Shown: one piece after another, positions 1 to 6,179 of the stretch
How the letters are laid out: each line of letters opens with the position of its first letter
Numbering within the stretch: position 1 is the stretch's first letter
DNA from: Candidatus Moraniibacteriota bacterium
Lineage (GTDB): Bacteria > Patescibacteriota > Minisyncoccia > Moranbacterales > GCA-2747515
Direction of reading: 5' to 3'
DNA: 7,805 nucleotides
NCBI GenBank assembly: GCA_027069365.1
Contig: JALXES010000024.1
Span: forward strand, 1-7,805
Translations under genes and position numbers: made by a program
Notes under the pieces: model-generated
Seen by the model: only the letters and a program-made list of their open reading frames with translations
Told to the model about the DNA's origin: nothing
Database searches by the model: none

Positions 1-35
1 GGACAGGGTGCTCGCCAACAGGTGGTACACAGTAC

Positions 36-64
36 TTGCCAAAGTTCACAAATTGTGTTATTAT
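36..64 (+). promoter_or_regulatory. Putative sigma70-type promoter of the surface-protein gene
   Basis: TTGCCA at 36-41 and TATTAT at 59-64 are separated by 17 bases; each hexamer matches the sigma70 consensus at five of six positions. Transcription would start near 71, leaving a leader of about 50 bases with a good Shine-Dalgarno site before the ATG at 123. The match is by eye; no start site is known. Confidence 0.5.
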
Positions 65-110
65 AAAATGTAATCAATGGTGTAGTGGTAGTGCGATAAC
101 TACACCTCAA

Positions 111-115
111 AGGAG
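111..115 (+). promoter_or_regulatory. Shine-Dalgarno site AGGAG
   Basis: AGGAG lies 7 bases before the ATG at 123. It decides the start of the large surface protein: the open frame extends back to a TTG at 36, but that codon falls in the -35 box and would add 29 residues in front of a complete signal peptide. Confidence 0.8.
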
Positions 116-122
116 TGTTTCT

Positions 123-3032
123 ATGGCAATCAATCTCTCCCGCAAAGTGATAACAGCAGTGGTAGCACTTGCTGTCTTTGGTGGTGTCAGTACATTCTCT
201 GGCACAGCTCATGCTGCGGGTAATGTTTGGATAGACGGGGGCACATTTGGCGCAACGGCATTTCCCGGCATTGCCAGCCTGGGCGCTACGCCAAGCTGCA
301 GTGATATTTATGAGCTCTTCAAGGTCTTTGATACCCATACGCCGCAGGACGGCAGCAACGTTGTGGAGTGCATAGCAACGGGGGAGCGCGTTATCGGGAA
401 TGAAAACAACTGGGGGACGGAGACGCTCTCCAAGCCATTGATTGCCATTGGCGATGCGGTTGTGCGCGCTGACGGTGGGAGCAGTGTCCACATTATCACA
501 ATGGACACGCCGATGACACTACCCATCCCGCCCTTTGTCTATCTCGGTGACCATGCGCAAGCTGTGTGGCAGGGAGCACGATTTAAGACAAGCGCTACGA
601 CGCCGCCCGGCATGGGATACTTCATCACGTTTCGCACGGCCGCGAACTCCACGCTGACAAATGTGACGTTTGATAACGGCGGAGTCAACGCGGCGCTGTT
701 GCCAGGGTCAACGGATGCCAATCCTGCGTGCGACGCCGCACTGACGCCACAACAGGAGAGTGACCTGCAAAGTAGCATCCTCAATATTCACAAAGACCAA
801 ACCGGCCACGTCACACTGGATAATGTGTCGTTTGGCCTAAATGGGGATGTGGCGCTCGCAGCTCTGTATGTTGCACAACCGCTTGCGCTGGCCAATGTCT
901 CTGTCATTGGTGAGCCAATCGGCATTGTGTATGACGCGCGTACAGGAGCCAATCCGACAGTGTCAAAAACCAATACAACCATCTCAGCAAGTACAATTGT
1001 CAATGAGGCGTGGATTACAGTTACGTCAGCGAGCAATGCTGTTGGCGATCTCAACCCTGGCATCACGGCGCTTTCGTGTAGCGCTGTGACGCCACCGCCG
1101 GCATCTGTCACAAAGGCGTTGGTCAGCGTGACCAACGGTGCTGAGGCGGATGGTGGTCTGACACACCCCACGGTGACTGTCTCACTGCAGGATGACGCGG
1201 GTGCACCGGTAACGGCCAGCGCAGACACAACGTTCACGTTGAACTTCACAGACGGCACGGCGCACGGTGGCACGAGTGCGGCGACCGGCGCGGATTTCAA
1301 TAACGCCGCCGGTCAAACAGTAACAATCCCCGCCGGCGCCTCAACGGCCACGGTGCCGATAACACTTTTTGCCGATACGCTCTTTGAGACAAGTGAGACG
1401 TTTGACGTTGCGCTGACAACGAGTGATGCAACGATTGATGTGAGTGCGGCGCACGCGACAGTGACCATCACCGACACGACGACGCTGCGCGCAACGCTCT
1501 CCGCCGGAACAGCCAACGAGAGTGCGGGTGCGTTGCCGCTACAGCTGACACTCACGCAGACCAACGCTACCGGGGCGCCACTGGATTTCCTCGTGACGCT
1601 TGGGGCAGCAACAGATACGGCAACAGCCGGGGCGGACTACCTGGACAACGGTGGTAGTGTAGCGCTGAGTGTAGCCAATGGCAGTGATACGGCGGCATAC
1701 ACCGTGGCGGTGCAAGCCAATGATGGCGCACTGGAGGCGGACGAACAGCTAACAGCGACGGCAGCGCTCGCGAGCGGGACAGCGGCAGAGATTGCTGCGC
1801 GTGTGAGTTTTGACGCGGCAACAGCACAGGGCACAATCCACGACGACACACCCGTGACAGCGGCATTGAGTGTGGCGCAAAACGGTGCGGAGGGTGCGTC
1901 GCCAACGGCAATTGTCTTCACGGTGACGCTGACCGCCACCAACGCCACCGGTGCGCCCATCACCTTTGACCTTGCGCTGGACGGCACGGCGACGGCCGGC
2001 ACGGACTATACGGATACCGTTTCCGGTGCCGGTACGGTGGCTGTCACCAGTGGCGCGCGCACAGCGACCATCACGGTGCCGGTAGTGGACGATAGTGTCT
2101 ATGAGGGTGATGAGACGGTACGCGCAACAATCAGCAATCCTTCACATAGCTCTGTGACTATCGGGACAGCCAGCGCCAGTGCAACGATTGCTGACGACGA
2201 TGTGCCGGCGCGCACGGCGACACTCAGCGCCACGCAGCAAGGCGCGGAGGCACCGCCAACAGACATTGTCTACACTGTCACACTTTCCGGTCCAAACGTT
2301 ACGGGTGCGCCAATTACGTTTGACACAGTATTTACAGGTGGAACGGCAACGAGTGATGATTACGGCGCGAGCGTTGCCGGCGGCAAGACACTGAGCATCG
2401 CACCGGGTGCGACGACGGGGACACTGACGGTGCCGGTGGTCAATGACAGTGCGTTGGAGGGGGAGGAGACGGTAGAGCTAACAATCAGCAACCCTTCCCA
2501 CAGCTCCGTGACCATCAGTACGGCTCGCGCCACAGCAACTATTACAGACGATGAAGCAGCGGCGGTAGCGGCGGCCAATAGCGAGCGCGACAAGGACCGT
2601 GAACACACTTCACAGAAGAAAAGAAAAAAGAAGAAGAGGGCTGCGGGCACAGTTGCCGCTGTTGTCTCTGCGCCGGCGCGTCGTGTTGCGCAGGCAGTGG
2701 AGCCATTGGTAGAGGAGCGAACAGAAACCATTGCGGTGCCGGCAACGCCACACAACGGTGTGCGGGAGAACCGCGGGGAAAAAACAATTACGTGGAAGCG
2801 TGCGACATCACACGCGCCACAGGTGCTTGGTGCTGAAACGCAGGCAAAGGACGCACCTGACACAGGCCGTGCCTTTGGTGATGTTGTTACACATTTCTGG
2901 CTGCTGCTTCTCCTCCTCCTGGCTGTGCTCATTGCGCTTGGGACGTATGCCGTACTGCGGCACCTGCGCGAAAAACAAGAGCGCGCCGCCGCGCACGATG
3001 GCACCACACCATCATGGTGGGACAAACAGTAA
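123..3032 (+). CDS. Exported Calx-beta repeat surface protein with C-terminal membrane anchor
   Basis: 969 residues, starting at the ATG behind AGGAG. Residues 1-31 form a signal peptide (basic NLSRK, hydrophobic core, AHA cleavage site). Residues about 32-330 form a beta-rich module with short repeated strands (TLTNVTFDNGG, VTLDNVSFGLNG) suggesting a right-handed beta-helix; its four cysteines (59, 83, 203, 319) are the only ones in the mature protein. Four Calx-beta domains follow at about 332-451, 456-576, 578-695 and 696-813. Domains 3 and 4 keep acidic Ca2+-type positions (DDSVYEGDE, ADDD; NDSALEGEE, TDDE), while 1 and 2 are more degenerate. A Lys/Arg patch (832-839), a stalk, APDTG (911-915), a hydrophobic segment (about 925-945) and a basic tail end the protein. 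Calx-beta domains are known in adhesins and ion exchangers; a role in cell-surface attachment is inferred. It is probably co-transcribed with the glycosyltransferase 10 bases downstream. Confidence 0.88.
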   Translation: MAINLSRKVITAVVALAVFGGVSTFSGTAHAAGNVWIDGGTFGATAFPGIASLGATPSCSDIYELFKVFDTHTPQDGSNVVECIATGERVIGNENNWGTETLSKPLIAIGDAVVRADGGSSVHIITMDTPMTLPIPPFVYLGDHAQAVWQGARFKTSATTPPGMGYFITFRTAANSTLTNVTFDNGGVNAALLPGSTDANPACDAALTPQQESDLQSSILNIHKDQTGHVTLDNVSFGLNGDVALAALYVAQPLALANVSVIGEPIGIVYDARTGANPTVSKTNTTISASTIVNEAWITVTSASNAVGDLNPGITALSCSAVTPPPASVTKALVSVTNGAEADGGLTHPTVTVSLQDDAGAPVTASADTTFTLNFTDGTAHGGTSAATGADFNNAAGQTVTIPAGASTATVPITLFADTLFETSETFDVALTTSDATIDVSAAHATVTITDTTTLRATLSAGTANESAGALPLQLTLTQTNATGAPLDFLVTLGAATDTATAGADYLDNGGSVALSVANGSDTAAYTVAVQANDGALEADEQLTATAALASGTAAEIAARVSFDAATAQGTIHDDTPVTAALSVAQNGAEGASPTAIVFTVTLTATNATGAPITFDLALDGTATAGTDYTDTVSGAGTVAVTSGARTATITVPVVDDSVYEGDETVRATISNPSHSSVTIGTASASATIADDDVPARTATLSATQQGAEAPPTDIVYTVTLSGPNVTGAPITFDTVFTGGTATSDDYGASVAGGKTLSIAPGATTGTLTVPVVNDSALEGEETVELTISNPSHSSVTISTARATATITDDEAAAVAAANSERDKDREHTSQKKRKKKKRAAGTVAAVVSAPARRVAQAVEPLVEERTETIAVPATPHNGVRENRGEKTITWKRATSHAPQVLGAETQAKDAPDTGRAFGDVVTHFWLLLLLLLAVLIALGTYAVLRHLREKQERAAAHDGTTPSWWDKQ
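1854..2561 (+). repeat. Two tandem 118-codon Calx-beta units (domains 3 and 4)
   Basis: Two adjacent units of 354 bases (1854-2207 and 2208-2561) encode domains 3 and 4 of the surface protein. They share TGAPITFD, a VPVV strand, and ISNPSHSSVTI at exactly 118 residues apart. The DNA around 2127-2162 and 2481-2516 is also very similar, with mostly third-base differences. This fits a duplication within the gene; domains 1 and 2 are older or more diverged copies. Confidence 0.75.
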
Positions 3033-3042
3033 GCGGAACACT

Positions 3043-4242
3043 ATGAAACTCTGGCTCATCAAATGCGGCAAGGTCCTCAATGCTATCCGGCGTGATGGTC
3101 TATGGCATGGCCTTGCCAAGGCGGTGCGCGGTTTGGTGACGACAGCGCGCATGATGGTTGTGCCGTCGGGGGATATTTTGATTATTACGTCCGGCATTGG
3201 TGACAGCGCCCGCTATCGCGCGCATCATGTGGCAGAAGAACTGCGCAACAGCGGCTTGCGCGTGAGCGTGACAGTGCAGGACAATCCCTTCTTGCCACGC
3301 TACGCGCGTCGCTTTCGCGTATTTATCTTTCATCGCGTGTTGTATATGGGACGCGCGCGTGCGCTGTACGACGCCGCCAAGGCCACCGGCAAGACAATTA
3401 TCTTTGAAACGGATGACTTGGTCTACGATCCGGCATTTCTCGCACACATGGACTTCTACAACCAGATGCACAGTTTTGAGCGCATGCAGTACGAGCATGG
3501 TGTCGGTGGGGAAATGGTGCGCGACCCCTATGTGAAGGTAGCGACAACAACAACATCGTTCCTCGCGGCAAAATTGCGCGAGGAGGGGAAAGAGGTGTTT
3601 ATTGTGCCCAATAAGCTCTCTGCACGCGATGTAGCGCGTGCTGAGGAGCTTTTTGCGCAGAAGAATTACGCTGAAACTGAGACCATAACCATCGGCTACT
3701 TCAGTGGCGTGATTAGTCACAACAAAGACTTTGCAACGTTGACACCGGTTCTCATCCGTCTGTTTGACACCTATGCGCAGCTGCGCATAGCCATCTACGG
3801 CCCGCTTGATCTCGTGCCGGAGTTATCACCGTACGCAGACCGTTTCGTGCAACACGTCTATGTGCCGCGCGAGAAGCATTTCGCCAACGTTGCGGCGGTG
3901 GACATCAACATCGCACCGCTGGAGATTGGCAATCCGTTCTGCGAGGCCAAGAGTGAGCTTAAATTCTTTGAGGCGGGCATCGTGGGTGTGCCGACGGTTG
4001 CGGCGGCAACGCAGACGTTCCGGGAGGCTATTACGCACGGCACAGACGGCTTCACAGCGGCGACGCAGGATGAGTGGGTCTCACACCTGGGCGCGCTGAT
4101 CGAGAGCGCAGCGCTGCGCGAACGCATTGGCACGGCGGCACGCGCCACAGCGCTTCGACGCTACACCACAACGTCTCCGGACGCGCACAACACGGCATAC
4201 GAGGAGTTTTTGCGTACGGCAATTGCCGGTCCGTCGCTTTGA
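3043..4242 (+). CDS. GT-B fold glycosyltransferase (GT4-like)
   Basis: 399 residues. No signal peptide or clear membrane helix, so probably cytoplasmic or membrane-associated. The N-terminal Rossmann half begins at about residue 43 (GDILIITSGIGDSARYRAHHVAEEL) and contains IIFETDDLVYDP (119-130), an acidic motif seen in many GT4-like enzymes. The C-terminal half starts at about 215 (ITIGYFSG..SHNKDF, a donor-domain opening) and carries IAPLEIGNPFCEAKSELKFFEAG (290-312) and VGVPTVAA (314-321), the usual nucleotide-sugar site; the classical EX7E spacing is not exact. It would transfer a sugar from a nucleotide donor to a surface glycan or protein; donor and acceptor cannot be told. The ATG at 3043 was chosen because it opens the fold, lies 10 bases after the previous stop and follows a weak AGCGG. 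The open frame reaches back to 2731, but that part overlaps the upstream gene. Confidence 0.85.
   Translation: MKLWLIKCGKVLNAIRRDGLWHGLAKAVRGLVTTARMMVVPSGDILIITSGIGDSARYRAHHVAEELRNSGLRVSVTVQDNPFLPRYARRFRVFIFHRVLYMGRARALYDAAKATGKTIIFETDDLVYDPAFLAHMDFYNQMHSFERMQYEHGVGGEMVRDPYVKVATTTTSFLAAKLREEGKEVFIVPNKLSARDVARAEELFAQKNYAETETITIGYFSGVISHNKDFATLTPVLIRLFDTYAQLRIAIYGPLDLVPELSPYADRFVQHVYVPREKHFANVAAVDINIAPLEIGNPFCEAKSELKFFEAGIVGVPTVAAATQTFREAITHGTDGFTAATQDEWVSHLGALIESAALRERIGTAARATALRRYTTTSPDAHNTAYEEFLRTAIAGPSL
3771..3790 (+). repeat. Perfect 20-base palindrome inside the glycosyltransferase gene
   Basis: The half CTATGCGCAG is followed directly by its exact reverse complement CTGCGCATAG with no spacer. 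It encodes the end of DTYAQLRIAI, so the protein does not obviously require the symmetry. The flanking bases (C on each side) break it. Function unknown. Confidence 0.9.
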
Positions 4243-4267
4243 CACACACGCAATCCAGGTGTATACT
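4239..4267 (+). promoter_or_regulatory. Near-consensus sigma70-type promoter overlapping a stop codon
   Basis: TTGACA (4239-4244, perfect) and TATACT (4262-4267, five of six) are 17 bases apart. The -35 box contains the TGA stop of the glycosyltransferase gene. Transcription would start near 4274, about 20 bases before the ATG at 4295. This makes the membrane protein/thioredoxin pair a separate unit from the surface-protein operon. Confidence 0.72.
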
Positions 4268-4294
4268 CTAGTGTTCTCGTTGAACAGAAGTTTC

Positions 4295-4537
4295 ATGAAG
4301 AATTTTCTCAGCACTGTGTGTGTACAGATGGTGACACGCACACGTGCGCTGTACAAAACTACTGCGCGACATCTCATGCGCATGTGGCGTCTTGTGTGTG
4401 CGTGGCGGCACACACACCCGCGCGCGTTCCTCGTTACACTCTTCCTGTGCGGCGCTATCGTTGGCGCCAGTGCGAAAGTCATTGCGCGTGAGACGATTAT
4501 GATTGGCCACGACGACTACAGGGTTGTGACACGCTAA
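4295..4537 (+). CDS. Small single-pass membrane protein of unknown function
   Basis: 80 residues, not recognised. The first 43 residues are strongly basic (many Arg, Lys and His) with aromatic patches. One hydrophobic segment follows at about 44-60 (AFLVTLFLCGAIVGASA), then a 20-residue tail (ARETIMIGHDDYRVV). By the positive-inside rule the N-terminus is cytoplasmic and the tail outside. The ATG at 4295 fits the promoter just upstream; the frame is open back to 4127 but that stretch lies in the glycosyltransferase gene and before the predicted transcript start. The ribosome site is weak (CAGAAG). Its stop is one base before the next ATG, so the two genes are probably translationally coupled; a partner or assembly factor for the thioredoxin-fold protein is a reasonable guess. 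The coding DNA contains several strong inverted repeats. Confidence 0.65.
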   Translation: MKNFLSTVCVQMVTRTRALYKTTARHLMRMWRLVCAWRHTHPRAFLVTLFLCGAIVGASAKVIARETIMIGHDDYRVVTR

Positions 4538-4538
4538 T

Positions 4539-5585
4539 ATGAAACGTATGTCTAAGAATTCCTGCGCACACCTGCGCACACGCGTACAAAATTACATAGC
4601 GCTGGTGATTGTCCTGGCGGGTGCACTTGTCGGCAGCATGTTTGTGGATGTTGTCCAACTTGTGCGAGGCGCGGGGTTTTCTTCCAAAGCTGTACACAGC
4701 GCGACCATTATCCCGTATGATGGTCGCACGTGGGTTGCCTACACGGAGCCGATTGTCCCGCTAACCATCATTGCCGATGCAGCATGTACAGACTGCAAGC
4801 TGGACGCGCTTGTTGCGTGGCTGCAGTACACAATTCCGACAGTAGATGTGCGCATCGTAGATGCCGGTAGCGCAGCGGGCAGTGCGCTCATGACGCAATA
4901 TGACCTTACCCAGGTACCAAGCGTGCTCTTTGGTACGCCCATCACACAGACGCGCTTCTATGCAAACACGCAGCAGCTTTTTCTCCCGCAAAGCACCGGC
5001 GCCTATCTCTTTGATATTGCAGCGCTCTCTCTCGTGCCGGTACGCTACGTGCGTGCGCCACACATACCCGACGCCATTCATGTCGGCGCCAAGAGCGCGC
5101 AGACGACGGTGACACTTGTTGGGCATTTTGCTTGCGCACAGTGCGCAGACGCACATGCTGCCATCGCTGCCGCACTGACACAGCGCCCGGATGCTATTGC
5201 CTACACGTTCATCCCTGTCGCGGCCGGTGCAAATGACGCGCGCGGTGACCGTGCGGCAGAGGCAGCCTATTGCGCAGCGGCACAGGATGCCTTTGTCGCT
5301 TATGCGCGAGAGTTATTCCGCACGCGACGCGTGTGGCAGCGTACGACGACAGATGCAGTCTTTGTGCGTGCCGCACGCACCGCACGTATCCCTGATGTAC
5401 CGGCATTTCAGCGGTGTCTGACAGATGGCACATACCGTGAGACGCTTGCCCGCGCGCGTGCGGACATCGCGCGCTTGGGGACACACGACACTCCGCTGAT
5501 GTTCGTCAATGACGCGCAGGCAAAGGATGTGCGCGCGTTGCGCGCGGCACTTGCGGGCACTGCGGGTGCAGCAGCCGCGCGGTAG
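4539..5585 (+). CDS. Membrane-anchored protein with two thioredoxin folds (DsbA-like C-terminal domain)
   Basis: 348 residues. One N-terminal membrane segment (about 18-38, preceded by Lys/Arg) places the rest outside the membrane. Domain 1 (about 71-165) is a short thioredoxin fold: PLTIIADAACTDC with the CxxC at 83-86 and a probable cis-proline in QVPSVLFG (P127). Domain 2 (about 187-340) resembles the DsbA/BdbD-type Thioredoxin_4 family: VTLVGHFACAQC with the CxxC at 199-202, the helical AAEAAYCAAAQDAFVAYARELF segment, QRCLTDG, and the cis-Pro loop HDTPLMFVND (P319). Such proteins make or rearrange disulfides in exported proteins; two CxxC sites in one chain could pass electrons internally, which is inference. 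No VKOR or DsbB partner is visible here. It starts at the ATG one base after the upstream stop, without a clear ribosome site, consistent with coupling. The exported beta-helix module upstream, with four cysteines, is a possible substrate. Confidence 0.8.
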   Translation: MKRMSKNSCAHLRTRVQNYIALVIVLAGALVGSMFVDVVQLVRGAGFSSKAVHSATIIPYDGRTWVAYTEPIVPLTIIADAACTDCKLDALVAWLQYTIPTVDVRIVDAGSAAGSALMTQYDLTQVPSVLFGTPITQTRFYANTQQLFLPQSTGAYLFDIAALSLVPVRYVRAPHIPDAIHVGAKSAQTTVTLVGHFACAQCADAHAAIAAALTQRPDAIAYTFIPVAAGANDARGDRAAEAAYCAAAQDAFVAYARELFRTRRVWQRTTTDAVFVRAARTARIPDVPAFQRCLTDGTYRETLARARADIARLGTHDTPLMFVNDAQAKDVRALRAALAGTAGAAAAR

Positions 5586-5643
5586 ATATTGGCAAGAAGC
5601 TCAGCGCCTGGACAAGATTGCAGAAACATGCGATACTGTCCGT

Positions 5644-5677
5644 AGAGAGGCAGCTTAGTTAACGCACTGTCTCTTTT
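5644..5677 (+). terminator. Weak possible Rho-independent terminator
   Basis: AGAGA (5644-5648) and CAG (5651-5653) can pair with CTG (5667-5669) and TCTCT (5670-5674) around a bulged GG and a 13-base loop, followed by a short T run to 5677 and more pyrimidines. It lies about 60 bases after the thioredoxin-fold gene. The imperfect stem makes this uncertain; the rest of 5586-5689 shows nothing else. Confidence 0.35.
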
Positions 5678-5689
5678 CCTTTGACGCTA

Positions 5690-5718
5690 TTGACCACAAG
5701 CGCAAATTGCGGTATTCT
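5690..5718 (+). promoter_or_regulatory. Putative sigma70-type promoter of rplU
   Basis: TTGACC (5690-5695) and TATTCT (5713-5718) have a 17-base spacer, with five and four of six consensus matches. The start would be near 5725, leaving a leader of about 25 bases that is AT-rich (ATAATATTTTTT) with a weak AGAGA before the ATG at 5751. A second TTGACG at 5681 has no well-placed -10 box. Confidence 0.55.
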
Positions 5719-5750
5719 AAGCCACAGAGCATAATATTTTTTAGAGACGT

Positions 5751-6062
5751 ATGGAAGCAGTAATCAAAACCGGCGGCAAGCAATACTTCGTGACAGAAGG
5801 TGATGTCATTTCTGTAGAAAAAATTGACGGCACGCCGGACACAAAAATTGTTTTTGATAAGGTCTTGCTGATCAACGATGACAAGGATGTCGTGCTGGGC
5901 ACGCCAACAGTCAAAGGCGCAAACGTTGAGGCAAAGATTGTTGACCAGACGCGCGCCAAGAAAGTTTGGGGCATGAAGTACAAGCCCAAGAAGCGCTACC
6001 GCCTAAAGTTTGGCCACAAGCAGCCGCTAACGACAGTAGAGATTGTCAAAATCAGCGCATAG
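5751..6062 (+). CDS. rplU: Large-subunit ribosomal protein bL21
   Basis: 103 residues, the usual bL21 length. The N-terminus MEAVIKTGGKQYFVTEGD is the classic L21 opening. The middle has the beta-strand pattern ..VLGTPTVKGANVEAKIVDQ, and the C-terminus (KYKPKKRYRLKFGHKQPLTTVEIVKI, 81-101 onward) holds the basic rRNA-binding loop with the conserved GHKQP. The protein binds 23S rRNA in the 50S subunit. In most bacteria rplU is followed by rpmA (L27); here it stands alone between its own promoter and a strong terminator, so rpmA must lie elsewhere if present. Confidence 0.97.
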   Translation: MEAVIKTGGKQYFVTEGDVISVEKIDGTPDTKIVFDKVLLINDDKDVVLGTPTVKGANVEAKIVDQTRAKKVWGMKYKPKKRYRLKFGHKQPLTTVEIVKISA

Positions 6063-6072
6063 CAACCCACCA

Positions 6073-6108
6073 AAAAACGCCCCCCACAGAACCCGGGCGT
6101 TTTTGTTT
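6073..6108 (+). terminator. Strong Rho-independent terminator after rplU, bidirectional
   Basis: AAAAACGCCC (6073-6082) pairs perfectly with GGGCGTTTTT (6095-6104) around a 12-base loop, followed by GTTTTG. The stem begins 10 bases after the rplU stop. Because the left arm is preceded by A residues, the other strand also ends in a T run, so it can stop transcription from both sides. Confidence 0.9.
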
Positions 6109-6121
6109 TGTGTATCTTGGC

Positions 6122-6155
6122 AAGAAAAAGCCGCCGGGCGGAAGCGTCCGGCGGC
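6122..6155 (-). terminator. Rho-independent terminator of the - strand two-gene cassette
   Basis: An 11-bp GC-rich stem (6130-6140 with 6145-6155, one G-T wobble) closes a four-base loop. On the + strand there is no T run after it, but on the - strand it is followed by TTTTTCTT (6129-6122). It therefore ends transcription arriving from the small - strand genes, 16 bases beyond the last stop codon. Confidence 0.85.
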
Positions 6156-6163
6156 AGTTGGGA

Positions 6164-6179
6164 CAGGTGTCTACACCTG
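6164..6179. repeat. Inverted repeat centred on the stop codon of the last - strand gene
   Basis: CAGGTGT (6164-6170) and ACACCTG (6173-6179) are perfect complements with two bases between. The TAG stop of the 59-residue gene (6173-6171) sits at the centre. The spacer is too short for a full RNA hairpin unless inner pairs open; as DNA it resembles a dyad protein-binding site. Function unknown. Confidence 0.6.

Noticed and set aside
36..122. N-terminal extension of the surface protein from a TTG at 36
   Set aside because: The TTG lies in the probable -35 box, has no ribosome site, and would bury a complete signal peptide. The ATG at 123 has AGGAG at good spacing.
788..2002. Several - strand open frames opposite the beta-helix and Calx-beta regions
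   Set aside because: Val/Ala/Ser-rich reflections of the repeat coding strand, mutually overlapping and without start signals.
1854..2561. Possible CRISPR or satellite array
   Set aside because: The repeats are 354-base coding units with conserved protein sequence, not short direct repeats with unique spacers.
2360..3025. Long - strand open frame (221 codons) opposite the surface-protein C-terminus
   Set aside because: Mirror of a biased GC-rich coding frame; low-complexity Ser/Ala/Arg composition, no ribosome site, no recognisable domain.
2731..3042. Upstream extension of the glycosyltransferase frame
   Set aside because: It overlaps the end of the surface-protein gene in another frame, its sequence is arginine/cysteine/histidine-rich out-of-frame type, and the fold begins after 3043.
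3100..3720. Long - strand open frame (206 codons) opposite the glycosyltransferase
   Set aside because: Antisense shadow rich in His/Cys/Arg with no promoter, ribosome site or domain; the + strand frame has clear GT-B motifs.
4081..4579. - strand open frames opposite the small membrane-protein gene
   Set aside because: Arg/Cys/His-rich antisense translations of GT/CA-rich DNA with no start signals.
6130..6155. Second terminator for rplU on the + strand
   Set aside because: The stem is followed by AGTTGGG on the + strand, without a T run; the T run exists only on the - strand.
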